A DNA stretch of 6,535 nucleotides from a bacterium. Its GTDB lineage: Bacteria > Dependentiae > Babeliae > Babeliales > UASB340. A program made the translations under genes and the position numbers. Every line of letters starts with the position of its first letter. Position 1 is the stretch's first letter. Shown in pieces: positions 1 through 5,274 of the stretch. The notes beneath the pieces were generated by a model. The model was not told the origin of the DNA, ran no database searches, and worked only from the letters and a program-made list of their open reading frames with translations. The stretch covers positions 1 through 6,535 of the forward strand of contig DAOVNS010000053.1 in assembly GCA_030630075.1 (NCBI GenBank), in the 5' to 3' direction.

Positions 1-1212
1 GTTACTTGAACCAGAAGTAAAATCCAGCCTATCCTGACCGCTGGCATAAACCAATAAACCATACCCCGTAGCATAAATTGGACTTTTAATTAAATCAGGA
101 ACCATGAACTTATCGGATTTATAAGAAGCAGGAATACCAATTCTTATAGGCATACCAAATTTATTTTTTGCCAATTCCGGCATTCCCAAAAGTAACGATC
201 CACCACCTGTTAAAACAAGTCCTGAAGGCATAAAATGTTGTAATCTATATTTTAAAATTTCATCACAAAGTAAATCAAAAACTTCTTCTGCTCGCGGATT
301 TAAAATTTCAAATAAAGAATATGTTTCTAATTTTTTAATTCCATTCTCGTAACCTAAATTAACTTCTAAATTATCACGATCTAAATCCAAAAATCTTTCT
401 TCCCAAACAAAACCATGAGTTTTCTTTATTTCTTCGGCTCTTTGAATTGGAATTCCAAGACCAATCGCAAGATCATTTGTAAAATGATTTCCGGCAATCG
501 GTATAACTTTTGAATGCATAATTCTACCATCACGATAAATTGCGAAATCAGAAGTTCCACCACCAATATCAAGAATGCCAACCCCTAATTCTTTTTCTGA
601 AGGAGTAAGCACTGCATCGGCTGATGCAATTTGTTCTAAAACAATATCACTCACCCTAACTCCTGCCAGTTCACATGCTTTTATTATATTTTCTGCAGAA
701 GTTACAGCACCTGTAATTATGTGAACTTGAGCTTCGAGCCTTACACCATGCATTCCAATTGAATCAAGAATATATTCTTGACCATCAATTTTAAAATACT
801 GAGGTAAAACATGTAAAACTTCTTGACCTTGAGGTAATGCAATTGCTTTTGCTGCTTCAACAACCCTATCAACATCATCTTGACTTACATCTTTATTTTT
901 TATCGCAACAACGCCGGTAGAATTAAGCGAACTGATATGACCACCAGAAATACCAACCGAAACTGTATCTATTTTTATTCCAGCCATTTTTTCTGCTTGC
1001 GCGATTGCTTTTTTTAATGAATCAACTGTTTTGGGAACATTTACAACAACGCCTTTTTTTAAACCATAAGATGGACATTGCCCAAAACCAACCAAATCTA
1101 GTCTTCCACTAGAATCATAAGCTGCAATTAAAACACAAATCTTAGTTGTGCCTATATCGATAACAGATACAATATCTTTAGATATGATATCTTTTAATAT
1201 GCTTTTTCCCAT
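1..1212 (-). CDS. ftsA: Cell division protein FtsA, 3' end cut by window edge
   Basis: FtsA is the actin-like ATPase that tethers FtsZ filaments to the inner face of the membrane and recruits later divisome proteins. The frame is open from 1212 to base 1 (404 codons, no stop), so only the C-terminal end is missing. That end normally carries the membrane-targeting amphipathic helix. Visible motifs are phosphate-1 IDIGTTKI (about residues 18-25), the FtsA-specific 1C/SHS2 region with GISGGHISSLNSTG (about 87-100), phosphate-2 DIGGGTSD (about 215-222) and the adenosine motif LTGGGSLLLGM (about 334-344). The stretch with LHVLPQYFKIDGQ and HGVRLEAQVHIITGA is typical of FtsA and not of MreB or DnaK. 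Two adjacent ATGs exist (1215 and 1212). I prefer 1212 because GGAGG then lies 5 bases upstream. Either start overlaps the ftsQ stop, so translation is probably coupled. ftsZ would be expected next, outside the window. Identification is secure. Confidence 0.96.
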   Translation of the reverse strand, partial: MGKSILKDIISKDIVSVIDIGTTKICVLIAAYDSSGRLDLVGFGQCPSYGLKKGVVVNVPKTVDSLKKAIAQAEKMAGIKIDTVSVGISGGHISSLNSTGVVAIKNKDVSQDDVDRVVEAAKAIALPQGQEVLHVLPQYFKIDGQEYILDSIGMHGVRLEAQVHIITGAVTSAENIIKACELAGVRVSDIVLEQIASADAVLTPSEKELGVGILDIGGGTSDFAIYRDGRIMHSKVIPIAGNHFTNDLAIGLGIPIQRAEEIKKTHGFVWEERFLDLDRDNLEVNLGYENGIKKLETYSLFEILNPRAEEVFDLLCDEILKYRLQHFMPSGLVLTGGGSLLLGMPELAKNKFGMPIRIGIPASYKSDKFMVPDLIKSPIYATGYGLLVYASGQDRLDFTSGSSN

Positions 1213-2081
1213 CATACCCTCCCCATATTTTGAAGTTGTTCTAATTCTTTTTTTAACATCGGCCTTGCATAAACTCGATCGCTAAATCTTAAATCGAATA
1301 AATAGTTTCTTTTTCTTGTTGCAGTTTGATTTACAAAACTAACAAGATCGTCAACTTGAGAGTTTTCATTGTTCTTCAAACAATAATTTTGAGTAACAAG
1401 ATAAAATGGTTTAATTGCGACCGAAGTCAAAGAAACATTTGGAGTAATTTTTTTTAAAATCACAGAAGAGAAATTAAAATAATAAGGCTCATAGTTTTGC
1501 CAAATATTTTCCGAAATATTTTGAACGAAAGAACAAACACTAGAAAAAGAATCACTATTAAAAATATCATCACCTAAAATCTCGATTCGGCAGTTAAAAT
1601 TTCTTAATAACTTCGAATCGATATCTTGGAAATAATCAAAACCAAATAAACGATTGTTATTTACTAAAACAACTTTTTGATTAAGTTTACAAATTGGTTT
1701 TGTACCAATGATTTTTAATTTTACAACTTGCGGATAAGAAAAATCCCAAACGACATCACGAACAAAATCAAATTCGTTTTTTATACTTTCACAAATTTTT
1801 TCAGGTTCTAATTTAGTATCTTTTTTTAGATCTAACAAATTTAAATCGAGATTTGTCAAATTTAAATCATTGAATATAAAATCATTAAGTTTGTTTTTTA
1901 GCTCAGTAGAATAAATATGATCGTAATCAAGTTCAATTTTTTCAGGAATAAAAACATTAAGTCTTACTTTGTTTAAAAAACTTAAACTAAAATAAGCTAC
2001 TGAAGATACAAATATAAGACCGGTAAATATTAAACCAAGCCTTACGATTAACTTTGAAGCAAAACCTCTCTTTTTTTCCAC
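1212..2081 (-). CDS. ftsQ: Cell division protein FtsQ/DivIB (POTRA domain, single-pass membrane)
   Basis: FtsQ is a bitopic inner-membrane divisome protein that links early cytoplasmic division proteins to the FtsB/FtsL and FtsW/FtsI synthesis complex. With the GTG start at 2081 the product has 289 residues. A short basic cytoplasmic tail (EKKRGFASK) is followed by one membrane segment (about residues 12-36, LIVRLGLIFTGLIFVSSVAY). A periplasmic part follows, with a POTRA-like stretch around FDFVRDVVWDFSYPQVVKLKI and a C-terminal FtsQ domain ending in the family-typical YLFDLRFSDRVYARP. Sequence conservation is low, as usual for FtsQ, so the call rests on topology, the C-terminal motif and the position directly before ftsA. 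The frame extends to a TTG at 2108 (298 residues) without a visible Shine-Dalgarno. The GTG has GGAG 7 bases upstream and is preferred. It sits 134 bases after rlmB, an unusual upstream neighbour in place of mur genes or ddl. Confidence 0.88.
   Translation of the reverse strand: MEKKRGFASKLIVRLGLIFTGLIFVSSVAYFSLSFLNKVRLNVFIPEKIELDYDHIYSTELKNKLNDFIFNDLNLTNLDLNLLDLKKDTKLEPEKICESIKNEFDFVRDVVWDFSYPQVVKLKIIGTKPICKLNQKVVLVNNNRLFGFDYFQDIDSKLLRNFNCRIEILGDDIFNSDSFSSVCSFVQNISENIWQNYEPYYFNFSSVILKKITPNVSLTSVAIKPFYLVTQNYCLKNNENSQVDDLVSFVNQTATRKRNYLFDLRFSDRVYARPMLKKELEQLQNMGRV
1217..1224 (-). promoter_or_regulatory. Ribosome binding site of ftsA inside the ftsQ 3' end
   Basis: The minus strand reads GGGGAGGG just upstream of the ATGATG start cluster. 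The core GGAGG is 5 bases from the ATG at 1212 but only 2 from the ATG at 1215, so the second ATG is better placed. The site lies within the last codons of ftsQ, and the ftsQ TGA (1214-1212) shares a base or more with the ftsA start. Such an arrangement usually means that ribosomes finishing ftsQ help start ftsA. Confidence 0.75.
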
Positions 2082-2088
2082 ACTACTA

Positions 2089-2092
2089 CTCC
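2089..2092 (-). promoter_or_regulatory. Ribosome binding site deciding the ftsQ start
   Basis: The minus strand reads GGAG followed by seven bases and then GTG at 2081. This supports GTG-2081 over the upstream in-frame TTG at 2108, which has no purine-rich site at the right distance and sits two codons after an in-frame TGA (2114-2112). Confidence 0.65.
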
Positions 2093-2142
2093 AAGATTTG
2101 ATAACCAAAAATCAAGGACGTTTTAAATTTGCACCCCAATGA

Positions 2143-2160
2143 TAAAACAATTTTGTTTTA
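2143..2160. repeat. AT-rich inverted repeat between rlmB and ftsQ
   Basis: TAAAACAA and TTGTTTTA form a perfect 8-base inverted repeat around a TT centre, in the gap between the rlmB stop (2216) and the ftsQ start. The loop is too short and the stem too weak for a clear terminator. It could be a weak hairpin or an operator-like dyad. On the minus strand a TATCAT (2144-2139) overlaps it and could act as a -10 for ftsQ, but the matching -35 (TTGCAG, 18 bases away) is poor. Function is unknown. Confidence 0.35.
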
Positions 2161-2215
2161 TTCTGCAATACATAGCTTATTTTTAAATTGTGGATTTAGA
2201 ATCAGAGGTAAATAT

Positions 2216-2965
2216 TTATTCGGTTTTTGATAAATTTTGAGAAACTACAAATAAAAGAATTCCAGCAGCAACAGAAGCATTATAAGAAATATCAGAAGAT
2301 TTTTGAGGCAATGTTATAGGAATTCCATCCTTTTGAACTTGCTTAGAAATACCAACCGCTTCGTTACGAAGAACCAGACAAACACGTTTTTTATAAGTAA
2401 CTTTTGTTGCATCTTCACCATCAAGCACTGCCATGTAAAGATTATATCCAGCTTTTTTTAATTCTAACACAGCACTTTGTATAGAAGCCGCTAAATAAAC
2501 TTCTAAATGTTCCACTAAACCAGCAGAAGATTTATGCGCGGAAGCACTTAAAGGAGCACCGGCCTTTTTGCATAAAACAACACCTGTAACTCCAGTACAA
2601 TAAGTTGAACGCAAAATTGCACCAAGATTTCCAACATCTTGAACAGAATCAAGTAATAAGATAAAAGGAGTTTTTTCTGGATCAAACATTTTTTTTCGAT
2701 AAACAAACGGTGCAACAAGTGCAATAATTCCCATATGATCTGTTGTTCCAGCCATACGGTCTAAAATGTCTTTAGAAACATACTGAGTGTTTGGAATAGA
2801 TTTAGGCAAATATTTTTCAACGCGAAACCAAGACCTAGGCAATGGTTTGGTTGTATAAATAGAATACAGTTTTCTTTTTTTCGCTTTTAAAAGCTCAATA
2901 ATTGAATGAGCTCCAAAAATCATATCATGTTGGGTATGTTTTGCTGTTTTTTTATTTTTTGCCAT
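2216..2965 (-). CDS. rlmB: RlmB/TrmH-family SPOUT RNA 2'-O-ribose methyltransferase
   Basis: Enzymes of this family methylate a ribose 2'-OH in RNA using S-adenosylmethionine. RlmB modifies G2251 of 23S rRNA in the peptidyl-transferase P loop. The 249-residue length is normal for RlmB. A lysine-rich N-terminus leads into the small substrate-binding domain (about residues 14-85, with FGAHSIIELL and TDHMGIIALVAP, equivalent to the usual HQG stretch). The knotted SPOUT domain then shows motif 1 with LDSVQDVGNLGAILRS (about 105-120, N113 and R119), motif 2 LVLRNEAVGIS (about 197-207) and motif 3 around SYNASVAAGILLF (about 227-239). Motif 2 is atypical: a Gly is usual where R200 stands, and the EG of the common GSEG is EA here. 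The start at 2965 has only a weak purine stretch upstream, and an internal Met at residue 15 is the alternative. RlmB is favoured over other TrmH members from the N-terminal domain, but the target base cannot be proved from sequence. Confidence 0.87.
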   Translation of the reverse strand: MAKNKKTAKHTQHDMIFGAHSIIELLKAKKRKLYSIYTTKPLPRSWFRVEKYLPKSIPNTQYVSKDILDRMAGTTDHMGIIALVAPFVYRKKMFDPEKTPFILLLDSVQDVGNLGAILRSTYCTGVTGVVLCKKAGAPLSASAHKSSAGLVEHLEVYLAASIQSAVLELKKAGYNLYMAVLDGEDATKVTYKKRVCLVLRNEAVGISKQVQKDGIPITLPQKSSDISYNASVAAGILLFVVSQNLSKTE

Positions 2966-2988
2966 TTTTCTACTTTTAAAATTTATGA

Positions 2989-3017
2989 TTCACACTCTTT
3001 TCTTAATATCTTATACT
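2989..3017 (+). promoter_or_regulatory. Sigma70-like promoter of the deoxynucleoside kinase
   Basis: TTCACA (2989-2994) and TATACT (3012-3017) each match the sigma70 consensus at 5 of 6 positions and are 17 bases apart. Transcription would start near 3024, giving a leader of about 57 bases. On the opposite strand TATAAG (3015-3010) overlaps this -10 and could serve rlmB, though its -35 is poor. If both are used, polymerases leaving in the two directions would compete for the same few bases. Confidence 0.6.
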
Positions 3018-3080
3018 TAAGACCAATTTATCAGAAAAAACCTTTTAAACAAATTAACTTCAAAATAATAGGATCAAAGA

Positions 3081-3740
3081 ATGTATATATTGGAAGGAAA
3101 TATAGGAGTTGGAAAATCAACTTTTTTAAAATTAATCAAAGAAAATCTTCCAGAAGTTAGTATTTTAACAGAGCCAAAAGACAACTGGACTAATCAGATA
3201 TATGGCCAATCGCTTTTAGAAAACTTTTACAAAGATCCAAAAAGATGGGCCTATACGCTAGAAACGTTAGCAATGATTTGCAGATCAAGAGACCATGTAA
3301 AAGAACAAACAACAAGTAATAACGTTATCATGGAACGCTCAATTTATTCTGGTCATTATTGTTTTGCTATGAACGGCCATCAAAGTGGTTTTTTCTCTGC
3401 AATTGAATGGGGCATTTACCAAAAATGGGTCCAATTCCTTCTTGAACAAAAATGCAATCCGCCAAAAGGTTTTATTTATCTAAAAGCTAATACACAAGTT
3501 TGTCTTTCTCGAGTAAAAAAAAGAAATAGAATAAGTGAAAAAGAAATCACTTTATCCTATATAAAACAAATCGATGATTGGCACGAAAAATTTTTAATCA
3601 AAAAAGAAAATGTCGCAAACAGCATCAAAGACGTTCCCGTTTTAATCTTAGACTGCAATCAAGACTTTATCGAAAATCCAGATAATCTTGTAAAACATTT
3701 ATATAAGTTGAATAACTTTATAGAAAAAACTAGCAACTAA
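3081..3740 (+). CDS. Deoxynucleoside kinase (dCK/dGK/TK2 family)
   Basis: These cytoplasmic kinases transfer the gamma-phosphate of a nucleoside triphosphate to the 5'-OH of a deoxynucleoside, the first step of deoxynucleotide salvage. The 219-residue length is typical. The P-loop GNIGVGKST spans residues 6-14. EP at 31-32 and W36 are next, followed by the helix with RWAYTLETLAMICRSR (55-70). ERS at 85-87 holds the family catalytic residues. The LID is arginine-rich (RVKKRNR, 144-150), and a family-typical tail follows (EITLSYIKQIDDWHEKFL, about 155-172). The helix residue that is normally the base-reading Gln (Q97 in human dCK) is Glu61 here. The dCK D133 position is Gly91, closer to the Ala of TK2 and insect dNK, while R68 lines up with dCK R104. 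Substrate preference therefore cannot be read off. AGGA at 3070-3073, 7 bases before the ATG, supports the start. It is a single-gene unit with its own promoter and terminator. Confidence 0.92.
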   Translation: MYILEGNIGVGKSTFLKLIKENLPEVSILTEPKDNWTNQIYGQSLLENFYKDPKRWAYTLETLAMICRSRDHVKEQTTSNNVIMERSIYSGHYCFAMNGHQSGFFSAIEWGIYQKWVQFLLEQKCNPPKGFIYLKANTQVCLSRVKKRNRISEKEITLSYIKQIDDWHEKFLIKKENVANSIKDVPVLILDCNQDFIENPDNLVKHLYKLNNFIEKTSN

Positions 3741-3763
3741 ACTTTTGCGATCTAAAACACCCG

Positions 3764-3807
3764 AAAAATAAAAAGAGGCAGATTTAATTCCGCCTCTTTT
3801 TATTTTT
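3764..3807. terminator. Bidirectional rho-independent terminator
   Basis: Bases 3764-3779 and 3792-3807 are perfectly complementary over 16 bp. The GC-bearing core is GAGGC/GCCTC, flanked by A-runs on the left and T-runs on the right, around a 12-base loop. Read on either strand the hairpin is followed by a U-rich tail. It can therefore end both the plus-strand kinase (stop 24 bases before) and the minus-strand secreted protein gene (stop 8 bases before, counted on that strand). Confidence 0.9.
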
Positions 3808-3814
3808 TTATAAT

Positions 3815-4543
3815 TTATTTTGCACTGTAAAAACAACCTAATCTTACACGATATCCTGTTTCTTGTTGTCTATTTGGTTCATCAGACTCTATAACCGGTT
3901 TTGCTACATCTTCTGCGTTTGTATCAGATTGATCTGTTCCTTCAACAACAACTTCTTCTGTAACACCTTGATCTGTAACAGTAACTATGTCTGTAACACT
4001 TACATCCGCTGAATCTGGATTATTGGAAGCAACGGCTGCATCAACCGGTTCTGGTTTTTTTATTTCAACTTTTTCAGCAAGTTCAGGACCAAATGGTTCT
4101 ATATAAAAAACATCATTATGCATCATCTTCAAAGGTTTTTGTCTATCCCATTTTGAAACAATTTCCTCGGAATCATTAGAAATCTTTTGACCTTTAACAA
4201 ATACTTTCGTTATATAAACTTCATCTGTATCTTTAGTTCCTGGAAGAGAAACACCCCCAATTTGATTTGGTGGATCAAGATTTTTTTGTCCTCGAGGCCC
4301 AAGCTTTTCTTCTTTTTTATAAAATAAAAACTCATCACCTTCGGCAGCATATTTTTCATCAGCTTTTAAAACTTTGTCACCTCTTACTACTTTGTAATAA
4401 ATATCAGCGCCACTAAAAATAACTTTTGTGCTTTCCTCACCTTTTATCTCTGGTGTAACATTACAAAACCTGACATTAAAATTTCCAGCATCTAAGCTGA
4501 ACATAGTTACAACCAAAAGACCCACAAATAACATCTTTTTCAT
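3815..4543 (-). CDS. Secreted protein of unknown family with acidic Val/Thr-rich tail
   Basis: I do not recognise a family. The 242-residue product begins with a clear Sec-type signal peptide: MKKM, a hydrophobic core LFVGLLVVTMFSL, then a likely signal peptidase I site after Ala19 (LDA before GN). There is no lipobox, so it should be released to the periplasm or beyond rather than lipid-anchored. The mature part has a middle region rich in Lys, Glu and Tyr (about residues 35-150). A low-complexity stretch of Asp, Glu, Val and Thr follows (about 165-225, with VTDIVTVTDQGVTEEVVVEG), probably disordered, and the protein ends in YRVRLGCFYSAK. The only two cysteines of the mature protein, C27 and C237, lie near its two ends and could form a disulfide. 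A strong Shine-Dalgarno (AAGGGGA, about 4549-4555) lies 5 bases upstream of the ATG. The gene has its own candidate promoter and terminator, so it stands alone, and no neighbour suggests its role. Confidence 0.8.
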   Translation of the reverse strand: MKKMLFVGLLVVTMFSLDAGNFNVRFCNVTPEIKGEESTKVIFSGADIYYKVVRGDKVLKADEKYAAEGDEFLFYKKEEKLGPRGQKNLDPPNQIGGVSLPGTKDTDEVYITKVFVKGQKISNDSEEIVSKWDRQKPLKMMHNDVFYIEPFGPELAEKVEIKKPEPVDAAVASNNPDSADVSVTDIVTVTDQGVTEEVVVEGTDQSDTNAEDVAKPVIESDEPNRQQETGYRVRLGCFYSAK

Positions 4544-4626
4544 ACTATTCCCCTTCTCCCTTTTAATTTACAATATTTTCAATACGAAAAACTTTCATAC
4601 CAACCTAAAACCACCCATTCAAAAAG

Positions 4627-4656
4627 ATTATAACCAATCAGATTGACAAATTGCAA
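4627..4656 (-). promoter_or_regulatory. Candidate promoter of the secreted protein gene
   Basis: The minus strand carries a perfect -10 TATAAT (4632-4627) with TTGCAA (4656-4651), a 4 of 6 match to the -35 consensus, 18 bases upstream. The start of transcription would fall near 4620, giving a leader of about 77 bases to the ATG at 4543. Confidence 0.5.
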
Positions 4657-4715
4657 CAATATTAAGACATTTAGACTGAATTGAGTTTTTGCGATAAAAC
4701 ATCAATTATTTTCAC

Positions 4716-4817
4716 AAAAAGTTAATTTTTTGAATTTATTTTTTGACTTGTTTTCCTTTTTTATTTAATATCTAGGTACGATTTGGAACTTTTAGATAAA
4801 AAGTTCACTTTTTGAAA
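4716..4817. repeat. Imperfect direct repeat and nested hairpins before tRNA-Val
   Basis: Bases 4716-4735 and 4798-4817 are near-identical copies (17 of 20 positions) beginning AAAAAGTT and ending TTTTTGAA. The right-hand copy also takes part in two overlapping inverted repeats. GAACTTTT (4786-4793) pairs with AAAAGTTC (4799-4806), and AAAAAGT (4798-4804) pairs with ACTTTTT (4807-4813). The middle arm cannot be in both hairpins at once. The segment lies between the candidate tRNA promoter and the tRNA. Confidence 0.5.
4743..4771 (+). promoter_or_regulatory. Candidate promoter of tRNA-Val
   Basis: TTGACT (4743-4748) matches the -35 consensus at 5 of 6 positions. TAATAT (4766-4771) follows after 17 bases and matches the -10 at 4 of 6, while an overlapping TTTAAT at 4764 matches at 5 of 6 with a 15-base spacer. 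A start near 4778 would leave a 5' leader of about 47 bases to be removed from tRNA-Val. Whether tRNA-Asn and tRNA-Asp are also read from here is not known. Confidence 0.5.
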
Positions 4818-4824
4818 ATTTTAT

Positions 4825-4901
4825 GGGCGAATAGCTCAGCTGGTTAGAGCACCTGCCTTACAAGCAGGGGGTCACAGGTTCGAATCCTGTTTCGCCCACC
4901 A
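4825..4901 (+). tRNA. tRNA-Val (anticodon UAC)
   Basis: A complete cloverleaf of 77 bases. The acceptor stem is GGGCGAA/TTCGCCC, the D stem GCTC/GAGC and the anticodon stem CCTGC/GCAGG. The loop CTTACAA gives anticodon UAC, which reads GUA and other valine codons. The T arm is ACAGG-TTCGAAT-CCTGT. The discriminator is A and CCA is encoded (4899-4901). Confidence 0.97.
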
Positions 4902-4925
4902 GCCTACGCATAAAGCTACGGCTGG
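4899..4925 (+). repeat. Inverted repeat joining the tRNA-Val CCA end to the spacer
   Basis: CCAGCC (4899-4904) pairs perfectly with GGCTGG (4920-4925). The left arm begins with the encoded CCA of tRNA-Val. The hairpin could mark or block 3' processing, or stop transcription weakly, but no T-run follows. The right arm is also part of the first spacer repeat unit. Confidence 0.45.
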
Positions 4926-4933
4926 CAGGCCAT
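4909..4933. repeat. tRNA-spacer repeat, unit 1
   Basis: CATAAAG followed by TACGGCTGGCAGGCCAT. Its 16-base core (4918-4933) differs from that of unit 3 (5169-5184) at only two positions. It is distinctly richer in GC than the surrounding intergenic DNA. No coding frame is supported here. Confidence 0.55.
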
Positions 4934-4945
4934 CATCTTTGGATT

Positions 4946-4976
4946 CATAAAGAATTACGGATGGCAGCATATAAAA
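4946..4976. repeat. tRNA-spacer repeat, unit 2
   Basis: It begins CATAAAG like unit 1 and shares TACGG-TGGCA with it. The ten bases ACGGATGGCA (4957-4966) are identical to unit 3, and both units then run into GC, CATA-like and A-rich sequence. It lies 11-41 bases after unit 1. Confidence 0.55.
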
Positions 4977-4980
4977 TTTG

Positions 4981-5008
4981 TTGAAATAATCGTTTCCTTT
5001 GATATCAT
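4981..5008 (+). promoter_or_regulatory. Candidate promoter of tRNA-Asn
   Basis: TTGAAA (4981-4986) and TATCAT (5003-5008) each match the sigma70 consensus at 5 of 6 positions, with a 16-base spacer. Transcription would begin near 5015, only about 7 bases before the mature tRNA-Asn. This suggests tRNA-Asn need not depend on read-through from tRNA-Val. Confidence 0.6.
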
Positions 5009-5021
5009 TATTGATGTGTAT

Positions 5022-5097
5022 TCCTCGGTAGCTCAGTTGGTAGAGCAAACGACTGTTAATCGTTGGGTCGCAGGTTCGAGTCCTGCCCGGGGAGCCA
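5022..5097 (+). tRNA. tRNA-Asn (anticodon GUU)
   Basis: A 76-base cloverleaf. The acceptor stem is TCCTCGG/CCGGGGA with one T-G wobble, the D stem GCTC/GAGC and the anticodon stem AACGA/TCGTT. The loop CTGTTAA gives anticodon GUU. The T arm is GCAGG-TTCGAGT-CCTGC. The discriminator is G and CCA is encoded (5095-5097). Confidence 0.97.
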
Positions 5098-5103
5098 TAC
5101 TAA

Positions 5104-5170
5104 GTTCTTCTTCCGCTACTTCCTGCGTGTCCGCCATAGCCTTGGCGTCGGCAGAAGCTTGTCGAAGAAC
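5104..5170. repeat. GC-richer inverted-repeat element between tRNA-Asn and tRNA-Asp
   Basis: GTTCTTC (5104-5110) and GAAGAAC (5164-5170) are perfect 7-base inverted arms enclosing 53 bases. Inside is a smaller hairpin, CGCCA (5132-5136) with TGGCG (5143-5147) and a six-base loop. The composition is far from the AT-rich background. Together with the repeat unit touching its right end it looks like a small dispersed repeat or its remnant, not a gene. Confidence 0.5.
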
Positions 5171-5190
5171 GGATGGCAAGCCATAAAAAA
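5164..5190. repeat. tRNA-spacer repeat, unit 3
   Basis: GAAGAACGGATGGCAAGCCAT followed by an A-run. It shares ten identical bases with unit 2 and a 14 of 16 core with unit 1. It lies directly upstream of tRNA-Asp. A weak promoter-like pair (TTGTCG at 5159-5164 and CATAAA at 5182-5187, 17 bases apart) overlaps it and may be fortuitous. Confidence 0.5.
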
Positions 5191-5196
5191 TTACTG

Positions 5197-5274
5197 GGGG
5201 CTGTAGCTCAGTTTGGTTAGAGCGTTCGCCTGTCACGCGAAAGGCCGCGAGTTCGAGTCTCGTCAGCCCCGCCA
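5197..5274 (+). tRNA. tRNA-Asp (anticodon GUC), 3' end overlapped by a recombinase gene
   Basis: A 78-base cloverleaf. The acceptor stem is GGGGCTG/CAGCCCC, the D stem GCTC/GAGC with a ten-base loop, and the anticodon stem TTCGC/GCGAA. The loop CTGTCAC gives anticodon GUC. The T arm is GCGAG-TTCGAGT-CTCGT with one wobble pair. The discriminator is G and CCA is encoded (5272-5274). The last 12 bases are also read, on the other strand, as the end of the recombinase gene. The tRNA itself is intact. Confidence 0.97.

Noticed and set aside
2143..2160. Terminator between rlmB and ftsQ
   Set aside because: The inverted repeat has A/T pairs almost throughout and a two-base centre, with no GC core and no following T-run on the minus strand.
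2906..3160. Plus-strand open frame of 84 codons across the rlmB start and the kinase promoter
   Set aside because: It overlaps rlmB and the kinase P-loop region in another frame, has no ribosome site and its composition follows the AT-rich spacer.
4428..4646. Plus-strand open frame of 72 codons antisense to the secreted protein's signal peptide
   Set aside because: It is antisense to a better supported gene and has no start signals or recognisable domain.
4643..4648. Perfect -35 box TTGACA on the plus strand
   Set aside because: No acceptable -10 lies 15-19 bases downstream, and the pair at 4743-4771 is a better tRNA promoter.
5033..5236. Minus-strand open frame of 67 codons with a GLEPATQRL-like peptide
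   Set aside because: This peptide is the usual false translation of the antisense strand of tRNA genes. It covers tRNA-Asn and tRNA-Asp.
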